This document shows, one piece after another, positions 44,739-52,975 of a stretch of DNA of 64,000 bases; the stretch's first letter is position 1, and every line of letters begins with the position of its first letter. The translations under genes and the position numbers were made by a program. Source of the DNA: Desulfobaculum bizertense DSM 18034 (GTDB taxonomy: Bacteria > Desulfobacterota > Desulfovibrionia > Desulfovibrionales > Desulfovibrionaceae); the NCBI RefSeq assembly GCF_900167065.1, contig NZ_FUYA01000004.1, positions 79,020-143,019 on the forward strand. The letters are read 5' to 3'. The notes below the pieces were generated by a model. It made no database searches. It was not told the DNA's origin and saw nothing but the letters and a program-made list of their open reading frames with translations.

Positions 44739-44832
44739 ATTTCCCCCTTGAGCTTGCTCCTATCCCAGTCGTCACGTGTAGAGGAATGAAAACCTAACGC
44801 TTGTGCATATTTTTCACAAGAACAAATATTGG

Positions 44833-45207
44833 ACTGGGGCCAGCCCCAGACCCTGCGTAAGGGAATGATTCCCTTACGTATCCTCAACGAGTTTGAATTC
44901 CCTCCACGCTTCGCGTGAAGGGAATTCAAACTCGGGTGAGAATGGCGCAAAAACTCTTTCTCTTCTGCGAGTTGCCTCCCTTTTCTTTCTGAACGCTTGC
45001 GTTCAGAAAGAAAGGACTAGAGCGCAAAGAAAAGAACACACGCCCAGTTAATTAGGCCGAAAAAAAGGGGCCGGATGAAGGGGAAAGCCAAAGGCTTTCA
45101 CTCATCCGGCCCCTTTTATTTCGGGCGAAAGCGGGATTCCCAAGGGCCTCGTCCTTGGGCGGGGTCAAGGGGCAGCGCCCCTTGCAGAGCACGAGACAGA
45201 GTCTCGT
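44833..45207 (+). repeat. Composite hairpin repeat, copy D
   Basis: Order as in copy A. First module CTGGGG/CCCCAG. The GTTTGAATTC stem here is TTCCCT/AGGGAA and fully paired, while other copies have TTCCAT/ATGAAA with a mismatch. Long stem 45057-45124 close to that of copy B with one mismatch. Last module ACGAGAC/GTCTCGT. It ends 8 bp before the stop of the OlsF-like gene, so on the minus strand it forms that gene's 3' flank. Confidence 0.9.
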
Positions 45208-45214
45208 CTCCCCC

Positions 45215-47029
45215 CTACACTCCCTGCTCACGAATACCTTGCCTGTGGCGCTGATAAAACTCTTCAGCCTTTGCCTTGCCCATGTACCGACTCAGCGTTT
45301 TTTGCGGAGTTTTCGCCAAATCGACCACCATCAGGCCATCAATAGCGTCTCCAAAGTCGCGGTCCAGATTAAAGGTCAACACAGTCCCGCCAAGTTTAAG
45401 ATACTGCCGAAGAAGAACAGGAATACCTTTCCCATCCGACTCAATATCCGAAATAGCCGTATTCAAATCATCCACTGAAGGGCACAGGGCCGCGACACTG
45501 CCCATTTTAAACCCTCCGGGAACTCGGGAGCGTATACGCGGCGGAGAAAGCGGCCGAGCTGCCTTTGTAAGACATTTTTGCGTAGAGTGATGAGCCTTGA
45601 GCACCTTCATAATCATTTTACGTGAGAAGGGCTGATAGTCGTTGGAAATAGAGACAGGACCAAAAAGAACCCGGTAGCGCCCCTCCCGATAAACAAAAGC
45701 GGCAATTCCTTTCCAAAGCAGCATCAACGGATTGTAACTCTTGCGGTAGGCGCTAGAAACAAAGGCTCGCCCTAACTCTAGGGAAGGCCCGAGCTGGGAG
45801 AGAAAATCTTTGGAAAATTTGAACAGGGTTGACGTGTAAAGACCTCTTAGCCCCCTGCTTTCAGCTATGCGATCAGCACAGCCAATGCGGTAGGCACCAA
45901 CGATTTCTTTGCTTTTGACATTCCAGAGAACAAGGTGCTGATAATACTCGTCAAAAGAATCAAGATCGCGAGGTTCACCTGTTCCTTCTCCAACTTCGCG
46001 AAAACTAACTTCCCGAAGCCGACCAAGCTCAAGGAGAACCGAAGGTAATTCACGTCCCTCAAAACAAACCACACGATACTCCCCCTGCTCCACAAGCACG
46101 TTTCGAGAATCCAGACTCTCTATTTCACGCTCCAGGGCTTCTGGGGAAAACGCTTCTCCAATTGGCTTGGGATTCTGAAGCGTGGCAGGCAAGGGTTTGG
46201 ATGCTGCCAGCTGAGACAAGTGCCTCCGCTTCTCAAGCAAATACGTCCGTAATCGCAAAAGGCTTGTGAGAGAATCATCGTCGCGGGCCGAAGATATTTT
46301 TCTGGCCGAGACAGGCTTGCCAAAACGAAGTTCAATTGACTTCTTCTGTTTATTTAAAAACTCTCTGGGCAAAAGCATCGTGCGCAAAATGGGATGAATC
46401 AGCCCCAACATGTGGAAAAGAGGACCATTGTGCCCTGGGAAATGTGCAGGAATGACGGGAGCTTTTGCAATACGAATAATTCTTCCTGCCGTCGAACTCC
46501 ACTTGGGGTCCGTGACAACAGCCTTATGGAGCTGAATAGATGAGACTTCACCTGCGGGGAAAATCACGAGAAGGCCGCCCTGCCGAATCCAGCGCAAAGC
46601 CCGTTTGAGGCCCTGAATATTCTTCTGGGCAGAGCCTTTGCCCTCAAAAGGATCGACCTCAATAATATACTCACGCATCTCTGGAATTTGTCCAAGAAGA
46701 TGATTTGCAAGCACTTTGACGTCAGGGCGGACCTGACGCAAAACGTGCAGAAGAATCACGCCTTCAATGCCACCATATGGATGGTTGGCCACGACAACGG
46801 CAGCGCCCTTCTCTGGTATATTTTCCAAATCCTTTTCTGCGACGTCTACAGAGACACCCAAGAGATCTAAAACATTTTGCAAAAAATCTATATCACCTCG
46901 AATTTGCGAATACATAGAATCAAACGTGGACAAACAAAAAACTTTCTCAATTGGAGCCTGAACCATTTTCTTGAATGGGGGCTTGATTGGGAGATCAAGT
47001 TGAAAAGGCGACCTTCCGGCTTGCTGCAT
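45215..47029 (-). CDS. Bifunctional acyltransferase, OlsF-like
   Basis: This is a 604-residue fusion. The N-terminal half is a PlsC-type acyltransferase: VVANHPYGGIEGV (motif I) and LVIFPAGEVSS (motif III). The C-terminal half (about 310-600) is a GNAT-like/OlsB-type N-acyltransferase with GAYRIG, LELGRAFVSSAYRKSYNPLM and YLKLGGTVLTFNLDRDFGDA. This arrangement is known from OlsF, which makes ornithine lipids from ornithine and two acyl chains. Another amino acid as head group is possible. Probably monocistronic. Confidence 0.78.
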   Translation of the reverse strand: MQQAGRSPFQLDLPIKPPFKKMVQAPIEKVFCLSTFDSMYSQIRGDIDFLQNVLDLLGVSVDVAEKDLENIPEKGAAVVVANHPYGGIEGVILLHVLRQVRPDVKVLANHLLGQIPEMREYIIEVDPFEGKGSAQKNIQGLKRALRWIRQGGLLVIFPAGEVSSIQLHKAVVTDPKWSSTAGRIIRIAKAPVIPAHFPGHNGPLFHMLGLIHPILRTMLLPREFLNKQKKSIELRFGKPVSARKISSARDDDSLTSLLRLRTYLLEKRRHLSQLAASKPLPATLQNPKPIGEAFSPEALEREIESLDSRNVLVEQGEYRVVCFEGRELPSVLLELGRLREVSFREVGEGTGEPRDLDSFDEYYQHLVLWNVKSKEIVGAYRIGCADRIAESRGLRGLYTSTLFKFSKDFLSQLGPSLELGRAFVSSAYRKSYNPLMLLWKGIAAFVYREGRYRVLFGPVSISNDYQPFSRKMIMKVLKAHHSTQKCLTKAARPLSPPRIRSRVPGGFKMGSVAALCPSVDDLNTAISDIESDGKGIPVLLRQYLKLGGTVLTFNLDRDFGDAIDGLMVVDLAKTPQKTLSRYMGKAKAEEFYQRHRQGIREQGV

Positions 47030-47186
47030 AAAAGTCCTCCAAATGTCATTAGACTAGAGAAAAGCATACCACTTTTCCTAATTTTTTGCTCATTCGATAT
47101 GCAGTGAATACCGCGCAGCTGTGACGCAAGAAGGAAGAGGAAATGCCAGTTTTATGACATTTTAGGCCAGAAGCAGACTACAACAT

Positions 47187-47231
47187 AAAAAAAGGGCCGG
47201 AATCAGAGAAAAAATCTCAAATTCCGGCCCT
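47187..47231 (-). terminator. Terminator of the SMR gene
   Basis: GGGCCGGAAT (47194-47203) pairs with ATTCCGGCCC (47221-47230); inside is GAGA/TCTC. The A-run at 47187 gives a T-run on the minus strand. Confidence 0.85.
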
Positions 47232-47248
47232 AATCTATAAAAATGTAA

Positions 47249-47575
47249 TTAATGCCCAGCGTTTGAAAACCCGTTAAGGATTACCACACCGACGATAATG
47301 CAACCGATCCCCAGCATACCAGCAAAATCAAGGTGCTGCTTGAAAAAGACCACACCAATCAGGGAGATTGCAGCAATGCCAACGCCAGACCAAATAGCGT
47401 AGGCAATACCGATCGGAACCGTCTTAAGGACGTGAGACAACAAATAAAATGACAACGCATAGCAGATAATGACCAAAACACTTGGTCCAAGCTTTGAAAA
47501 CTGCTTCGACATATTCAAGGCGCTGGTACCAATAATTTCAGAGCAAATGGCAAAAGCCAAATATACGTAGCCCAT
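47249..47575 (-). CDS. Small multidrug resistance (SMR/EmrE-type) transporter
   Basis: The protein has 108 residues and four membrane helices. Helix 1 has the SMR glutamate in AICSEIIGTSALNMS (Glu13 or so), helix 3 has PIGIAYAIWSGVGIA. This fits proton-coupled efflux of cationic compounds; the SugE/Gdx guanidinium subgroup is the alternative. Upstream is a long noncoding stretch. Confidence 0.9.
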   Translation of the reverse strand: MGYVYLAFAICSEIIGTSALNMSKQFSKLGPSVLVIICYALSFYLLSHVLKTVPIGIAYAIWSGVGIAAISLIGVVFFKQHLDFAGMLGIGCIIVGVVILNGFSNAGH

Positions 47576-48705
47576 TACAACTCCTTTTCTGCGGAAATGG
47601 CGTATTTTTTCACGCCAGCCGCTTCTCTCTCCACTCTGGAGGTGTAATCCTGCCCCCAGGGCCTCTTCAAAGTATCAGCTAAAAAACGAACTGATCCACG
47701 TTTTTAGCCGATATACTCCGTAAATCGACAAAAAATCCAGACTGGGGCTACATCTCTTTTTTATCTTTTGCAAGCACTTTAGAATAATAAACGCTAACCA
47801 TTACAATGCATTACTTGTTATTGAGAGCACAAGGAGTTTGACCCCATTTTCACCTTCTCTTCACGAATAATATATTGGAATTTCAGCCTAATCATGAGCA
47901 TTGGGCGACAATTACGGCATTCTTGTATAATCATTCAGAATCACGAACAGAAAAAATCCCAAACCATAATTTCTACGCACATACAGCTTCTTTTGTTCTC
48001 CTGACCCTGCTAAGCGAAAAATCGACACCCATATTTCCATTTTAAAAGCGTTTTACACAACTCCCTTTACGTAGACACCGCACAAGCGTTTAAATTCATT
48101 ACACAGGGGAATTTTTCCATAAAGCTTATTGAACCTCTACGCATATCAAATTCTTGCTTATACCAAACCCCTTCTAGTGGAACTTCGCTATTTATTTTTC
48201 GCTTATTTCCACTTTTAAATCTTTTATTGCTTAACCAACCGCATAATCAGCTTAACTATTTAAAATCTTGCTTATTCCTTTTCCTGCCTACGGGGCTTTT
48301 CTTTTTTTCAGTGTCCAGCAATTAAATCTTCAATTTTGTTAATCCTTTTTTTTCAACTCTGTTCTGCTGGCACACATGAAAAATTTCTGTTATCTTGTCT
48401 TCTACGAACACGAATGTTCAGCACAGAAAGACATATTTTCCCATTGCCTCGCTCCCTGCGCAGGCAAGGGTTTTTTTTTGACACTTGGAGCAACGACTAG
48501 GCATTTCGGACTCATAATAATTACCTGATTTTATTAGGGAATATGCGTCGCGGCATGTTCTCTTTCTTTTTTCTGTGAGCACCCTGCTTAGTCGCACTCA
48601 TGGCCTTGACCATTTTTTTTGTATAGATTAGCCACTATCTTTTGCAGAAAAAATAAGGTCATGATCGCGTATGACACTGATCTCTTGAGAATGTAAGGAA
48701 AAACA
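47576..48705. other. AT-rich intergenic region between the SMR gene and greA
   Basis: About 1.1 kb without a credible ORF. It should contain the divergent promoters. An intrinsic terminator without a gene lies at 48444-48479 on the plus strand, with a GAACA/TGTTC hairpin at 48407-48420 before it, which may mark a small RNA. No argP-type relic or composite repeat is seen here. Confidence 0.55.
48444..48479 (+). terminator. Orphan intrinsic terminator, possible sRNA end
   Basis: TTGCCT pairs with AGGCAA (loop CGCTCCCTGCGC), followed by GGG and nine T. No gene ends nearby on the plus strand, so it may close a small RNA starting around 48300-48380. Confidence 0.4.
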
Positions 48706-49188
48706 ATGAGCAGCATTCCCATTTCAAAAGAAGGACTCGAAAGAGTAAAGAAAGATCTTGAGGAAATGAAGGCCGAACGGCCCGAAATTATTGAAGCTAT
48801 CGCAAAAGCCCGAGAAGAAGGCGATCTGCGCGAGAATGCTGGCTACGACGCCGCTCGTGAGCGCCAGGGCATGCTCGAAGCTAAAATTAACTACCTCGAG
48901 TCCCGCATCCCGCAGTTTAATGTTATCGATCTCAACACCCTCGACGGTGACCGCGTTACCTTTGGCGCAACTGTCGAAATTGAAGACATCGATACCGGTG
49001 ATGTAAAGAAGTACACCCTTCTCGGTCCCGATGAAACAGACACGGAAAAAGGCATTATTTCTATCCTTTCTCCTGTCGCAAAAGCTTTGCTCGGCAAAGA
49101 AGAAGGCGACGAAGTCGTTGTAAACGCCCCCAGAGGACGTATTGAATACGAAATCGTTTCCGTGACCTTTCCCAGCACCGCAGACTAA
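48706..49188 (+). CDS. greA: Transcription elongation factor GreA
   Basis: The 160-residue protein has an N-terminal coiled coil with the acidic tip motif AREEGDLRENAGYDAARERQ and the C-terminal FKBP-like domain (TVEIEDIDTG, SPVAKALLGKEEGDEV). It stimulates RNA cleavage by backtracked RNA polymerase. RBS TAAGGA precedes the ATG. Two terminators follow. Confidence 0.96.
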   Translation: MSSIPISKEGLERVKKDLEEMKAERPEIIEAIAKAREEGDLRENAGYDAARERQGMLEAKINYLESRIPQFNVIDLNTLDGDRVTFGATVEIEDIDTGDVKKYTLLGPDETDTEKGIISILSPVAKALLGKEEGDEVVVNAPRGRIEYEIVSVTFPSTAD

Positions 49189-49198
49189 TGCACAATAA

Positions 49199-49230
49199 AA
49201 GACCCGCGTTTTTCGCCGGGTCTTTTTTTT
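49199..49230 (+). terminator. greA terminator 1
   Basis: Stem AGACCCG/CGGGTCT with a C-G closing pair and an eight-T run. Confidence 0.9.
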
Positions 49231-49257
49231 AGCCGCTCGGTTTTTCCACAAAATTAT

Positions 49258-49294
49258 ACCACCTGCTCCTTACCGGCACAGGTGGTTCTTTTTT
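49258..49294 (+). terminator. greA terminator 2
   Basis: Stem ACCACCTG (49258-49265) with CAGGTGGT (49279-49286), then TCTTTTTT; a backup to the first. Confidence 0.75.
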
Positions 49295-49310
49295 CTGCCG
49301 CACAAAATAA

Positions 49311-49340
49311 AGGCCCAGCCTGTTTTCACAGACCGGGCCT
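49311..49340 (-). terminator. ribB terminator
   Basis: On the minus strand AGGCCCGGTCTGT pairs with ACAGGCTGGGCCT (one mismatch, one wobble), followed by TTTATTTT. Confidence 0.8.
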
Positions 49341-49379
49341 CACTATGCCATAAAAAAGCGAAACAGTGACGTTACTCCC

Positions 49380-50036
49380 CTAGCACGCCTTACGCTGCTG
49401 TGCTGTACGGTACGTCACAATGTCTTCAACCGTCAAAACAGGCATGTTTCGCTCTTTCCCAAATTCAATAATGTCTTTCAGCCGTGCCATCGTGCCGTCA
49501 GGCTTGGTCACCTCACACAGCACACCACACGGATTGTCCAGACCTGCGAGCATCATAAGGTCAACAGCAGACTCTGTGTGTCCGCCACGTTCCAAAACGC
49601 CGCCCTTGCGCGCACGAAGTGGGAACACATGACCAGGACTATGCAGAGCCTCCGGGCCTGCGCCCTCAGCAATTGCAGCCTGAATCGTTCGCACTCTGTC
49701 CGCAGCAGAAACACCAGTCGTGACACCCTCTGCAGCTTCAATCGAAATTGTAAACGCAGTCTGGTATGCGCTGCTATTGTGCTCCACCATCATCGGAAGG
49801 CCCAGAGCCTCGACTCGATCTTCTGGCAGACACAGGCAGACAATGCCACTTCCCTCGCGAATCAAAAGCGCCATCTGCTCCTCCGTCAGCGAAGCAGCAG
49901 AAAAAATCATGTCACCCTCGTTCTCGCGGTTCTCGTCATCAGTGACCAGAACACCACGACCCTCACGAAGAGCTTCAAGGGCAATCTCAATACGTTCAAT
50001 CGGAGAACCTAACAGCATGGAAGAATTCTGATTCAT
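49380..50036 (-). CDS. ribB: 3,4-dihydroxy-2-butanone-4-phosphate synthase
   Basis: The 218-residue RibB enzyme makes the four-carbon precursor of riboflavin from ribulose-5-phosphate. Blocks are [17 protein letters not shown] (acidic metal loop), [40 protein letters not shown] and [13 protein letters not shown]. It is the stand-alone form without a RibA domain. An FMN riboswitch lies upstream on the same strand; RBS AGAAGGA precedes the ATG. Confidence 0.96.
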   Translation of the reverse strand: MNQNSSMLLGSPIERIEIALEALREGRGVLVTDDENRENEGDMIFSAASLTEEQMALLIREGSGIVCLCLPEDRVEALGLPMMVEHNSSAYQTAFTISIEAAEGVTTGVSAADRVRTIQAAIAEGAGPEALHSPGHVFPLRARKGGVLERGGHTESAVDLMMLAGLDNPCGVLCEVTKPDGTMARLKDIIEFGKERNMPVLTVEDIVTYRTAQQRKAC

Positions 50037-50164
50037 GGTAATATCCTTCTATAAGTAGATACCAGAATCAGGGCGTTGAGACAGGCAGCAGCACAGCACC
50101 TCTTGGCGCTGGCCTCGTTCTTCAAGATAACTCGAAAAGGCGGAAAGCTGGACTGTCTTACTCT

Positions 50165-50305
50165 CTTTTATCCGGACTATTACCGTCGGCTCTGGATTTC
50201 GACCAGATCTGCAACGTGTCTCCCAATGAGAACGCGCTCGCGGGCTTCCTGATGCTTTGTCAGGCTACCGCCGGTGGGGATTTCCACCCCGCCCTGAGAA
50301 TAAGA
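50165..50305 (-). promoter_or_regulatory. FMN riboswitch upstream of ribB
   Basis: Read on the minus strand, the RFN consensus blocks appear in order: CAGGGCGGGGTGGAAATCCC, ACCGGCGGT, AGCCCGCGAGCG, CAGATCTGGTCGAAATCCAG, AGCCGACGGT and AGTCCGGAT. No clear intrinsic terminator lies between it and ribB, so control by hiding the ribosome site is more likely than attenuation. Confidence 0.93.
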
Positions 50306-50414
50306 TGACCAAACCATGCGCCCCCTTCCCCGCCTTGTCAATGACTATTCCCCTCTTTTTTCATAAAAACTGAACCGTTATTGGGACTCCGTCCCAAACC
50401 CACGCGAAGAATGA

Positions 50415-50843
50415 ACCGGGGCCAGCCCCGGACCCCGCGCAAGGGAATGATTCCCTTACGTATCCTCATCGAGTTTGAATTCCATCCACGCTTCGCGTGA
50501 ATGAAATTCAAACTTGGGTGAGAATGCGATAAGAAATTCGTCCTCTTCTGCGAGTTGCCTCCATTTTCTTTCTGAACGCGAGCGTTCAGAAAGAAAATAA
50601 GTGCGGCAGAAAAAGGCAGAAGAACACGCGCTAGGGAAACGCCACTAGGCCGAAAAAAGGGGCCGGATGAAGGGGAAAGCCAAAGGCTTTCACTCATCCG
50701 ACCCCTTTTATTTCGGGCGAAAGCGGGATTCCCAAGGGCCTCGTCCTTGGGCGGGGTCAAGGGGCAGCGCCCCTTGCAGAGGTGTGGGGACAGAGTCCCC
50801 GCCCACCCTTGCGCCCCTAGCAGAGCACGAGACAGAGTCTCGT
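50415..50843 (+). repeat. Composite hairpin repeat, copy E
   Basis: Order as in copy A, starting CCGGGG/CCCCGG. Long stem 50650-50716 like copy B with single changes (CCGACCCC). It carries two end modules in a row: GGGGAC/GTCCCC (from 50785, the form in copy C) and ACGAGAC/GTCTCGT (50827-50843, the form in copies A, B and D). It lies between the divergent ribB leader and the gene at 51015. Confidence 0.9.
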
Positions 50844-51014
50844 ACCCCCACCCAATCCCCCCCACGCCCACCTCGGCTTTATATTCCCCAAAGAAAAGAG
50901 TTCCCCATAAAAACGCAAAAGCTTCTTTACGCAAGAGGTGGGGAATGCTAGGTTTAATGCAGTGTCAACTTTCTCCGTAATAAAACGAGAAGAACAGCAA
51001 CGAGGAGAACGCAA

Positions 51015-51380
51015 ATGGCAAACATGGATTACCCAGGGCCATGCCCGAACTGCGGGCTTGTTGAGAGCTGCACCACGCAGGAACAACGTGAGGAAGGCAT
51101 CAAGACATACTGCAAAGGTATGGAAATGGAGCTTAATGCATGGAAAGCGCGGCTGTTTGATGCCTTTGCGCAGGCGGAAGGACATAATGATCTTCAGGAC
51201 AGCCTGAATCTGATCAAATCAATTGTCCGCGAAATTGAGATGCAAAAAGACAAGATGCTGGTTGAATGCCCGACGAGCATCAGTGACGTTGAGTCTGACG
51301 TTGGCAAAAAATTTGGCGAACTTCGCGGCCATTACACCAAACTTCTGGAACAGCTGAGTGCTGGATTCGTAGGAGGATAA
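51015..51380 (+). CDS. Small Cys-motif protein of unknown function
   Basis: The 121-residue soluble protein begins MANMDYPGPCPNCGLVESC, with a C-x2-C-x5-C pattern and a further Cys near residue 33 that could bind a metal; the rest is helical (SLNLIKSIVREIEMQKDKML). RBS GAGGAGA precedes the ATG. No named family is recognised. Stand-alone, with a terminator after it. Confidence 0.75.
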   Translation: MANMDYPGPCPNCGLVESCTTQEQREEGIKTYCKGMEMELNAWKARLFDAFAQAEGHNDLQDSLNLIKSIVREIEMQKDKMLVECPTSISDVESDVGKKFGELRGHYTKLLEQLSAGFVGG

Positions 51381-51413
51381 CGCCATACGCCACACTGTCC
51401 GTACATGAAGAGA

Positions 51414-51442
51414 AAGCCCCGGACGGGACCGGGGCTTTTTTA
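51414..51442 (+). terminator. Terminator after the 51015 gene
   Basis: Stem AAGCCCCGG/CCGGGGCTT with a six-base loop and T-run, reaching the end of the opposing AlaX-like gene. Confidence 0.88.
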
Positions 51443-51883
51443 TTCTGGGGAAGCGAGTTTGTACCGAAGGCGCAAGACACCGTCCTCATAACTGTGTGAT
51501 GAAAGCGTAAAGGCGCCAATTTCTGCTGTATTGTCCACATGCTCCCCAATGCAGGGGCAGGCGTCATAATCGCCAATGTGCACAATGCGCAACTCTTCGC
51601 CAGCGCTTTCAGGAAGACGCGCCAGATTAAACTCTTCCTGCGCCTGAGCACGAGGCATCATTTCCATGTGAACAGAAAGCCTAGAAGAAATCGCCGTATT
51701 GATGCGCTCCTGAAGCTCCTGAACTTCTGCTTCTGTCAGATCTCTGTCAAAATGATAGTCACACTTTGATTTTTTCTTGTTGATGTGCGCGCTAAAAGAT
51801 CTCTCACATCCAAACATGTTGACCATAGTCCGATTCAGCACATGCTCAGCAGAATGCATGCGCGGGGCATAATCTTTACTCAT
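51440..51883 (-). CDS. AlaX-like alanyl-tRNA editing domain protein
   Basis: This 147-residue stand-alone editing domain has zinc ligands in RMHSAEHVLNR (HxxxH) and CPCIGEHVDNT (CxxxH), the pattern of AlaX and ThrRS second editing domains. It should hydrolyse mischarged tRNA, most often Ser-tRNA(Ala). Together with ybaK the window has two free-standing editing factors. Probably monocistronic. Confidence 0.8.
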   Translation of the reverse strand: MSKDYAPRMHSAEHVLNRTMVNMFGCERSFSAHINKKKSKCDYHFDRDLTEAEVQELQERINTAISSRLSVHMEMMPRAQAQEEFNLARLPESAGEELRIVHIGDYDACPCIGEHVDNTAEIGAFTLSSHSYEDGVLRLRYKLASPE

Positions 51884-52050
51884 TTCATCTCCTTTTTCGG
51901 CCAGTCAGGATACTCATCTCCTGCCAGAGCGTAAAGGGACAAAGTGGCGTTGCTTTTCGCTTTATTTCTTTCACAAGGGTATGATATATTTCCTTGTGTT
52001 TTTCATTCACGCTTAACGGTCTCCAAAACCATTTTTATGGAGGAATCAAT

Positions 52051-52212
52051 ATGGCTGACGAAAAATGGGAATGCCCCTGTGGCTACGTATACGATCCTGA
52101 AGAAGGCGACCCGGAAAACGGCGTAGAGCCTGGGACTCCGTGGGAAAAAGTTCCTGGCACATGGGTATGCCCCCTGTGCGGAGCGGAAAAAGAATACTTC
52201 GAAAAAGTCTAG
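52051..52212 (+). CDS. Rubredoxin, with C-x-C first knuckle
   Basis: The 53-residue electron carrier starts at the ATG at 52051, RBS GGAGGA. The second knuckle WVCPLCG (Cys40, Cys43) is standard, as are [13 protein letters not shown] and PGTPWEKVP. The first knuckle is WECPCGY (Cys8, Cys10), one residue shorter than the normal C-x2-C. The nucleotide run TGCCCCTGT leaves no doubt about the reading within this sequence. All four cysteines remain. Confidence 0.92.
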   Translation: MADEKWECPCGYVYDPEEGDPENGVEPGTPWEKVPGTWVCPLCGAEKEYFEKV

Positions 52213-52216
52213 TCCA

Positions 52217-52246
52217 TAAAAAAAGCCCCAGCAGATGCTGGGGCTT
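52217..52246. terminator. Terminator shared by rubredoxin and cobI
   Basis: Stem AAGCCCCAGCA/TGCTGGGGCTT with a GA loop, preceded by an A-run (minus-strand T-run) and followed by TCCTGTTTT. It is best suited to ending the cobI transcript on the minus strand. Confidence 0.85.
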
Positions 52247-52264
52247 CCTGTTTTCTGTGGTCGC

Positions 52265-52975
52265 TTATGCGTTTTCCCGGCCGGGGCTGAGAACCAAAGA
52301 AAAATATTTCGGAGCCATCTCAGGCGTGAGGTCACGAACAACCTGCTCGCCTTCCATGCTACACCGGCTTACCAGCACAGCATTCTTCAACATGTTCTCT
52401 TCTTCGAGAGCCTTGGTAATATCGCCGAAGTGCCTGTACGCCTTCAGCACAACCAGAGTATCAGAATTATGTGCGGCACGACGTACACGGTCACCACCAA
52501 GAGCACCAGAAACAACAGTCAGGCTCTCCTCTGCTTCGACGAGAATGGTCTCAGAAGCAGCTGCGGCAGCGTTGTACGACGTAATGCCGGGAATGATTTC
52601 CACAGGCACATCAGAATTGAGCTTGCGCAACGTCTTGAGCAGGTAGCCAAAGGTGCTGTAGGTCAGAGGATCGCCAAGGGTCAAAAATGCAACATTCTCA
52701 CCACGCTTCATCGCTGCGAGGACCTGCTCTGCATTTTTTGTCCATGCGTCAGCCAGCGTGTCCTTGTCCTTGGTCATGGGGAAAGACAGCGTCTCGACGA
52801 CAACATCGTCCTTCAGGTGAGGACGAACAATATCATAAGAAACGGAGTAGGTGTTTTTGCTGGATGCTGCGGCAAAAATCCGATCAACATCACCAAGCAC
52901 TCTTACAGCCTTGAGGGTCAACAGCTCCGGATCGCCGGGTCCAACACCAATACCGTACAAAGTTCCGTAGTTCAC
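52265..52975 (-). CDS. cobI: Precorrin-2/cobalt-precorrin-2 C20-methyltransferase
   Basis: The 236-residue tetrapyrrole methylase has GVGPGDPELLTLKAV (residues 10-24), the SAM-binding FLTLGDPLTYSTFGY and VEIIPGITSYNAAAA. With the cobalt-first pathway suggested by CbiK, it would be the CbiL activity. Last gene of the cobalamin-riboswitch operon, overlapping the binding protein gene by 4 bp. Confidence 0.9.
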   Translation of the reverse strand: MNYGTLYGIGVGPGDPELLTLKAVRVLGDVDRIFAAASSKNTYSVSYDIVRPHLKDDVVVETLSFPMTKDKDTLADAWTKNAEQVLAAMKRGENVAFLTLGDPLTYSTFGYLLKTLRKLNSDVPVEIIPGITSYNAAAAASETILVEAEESLTVVSGALGGDRVRRAAHNSDTLVVLKAYRHFGDITKALEEENMLKNAVLVSRCSMEGEQVVRDLTPEMAPKYFSLVLSPGRENA

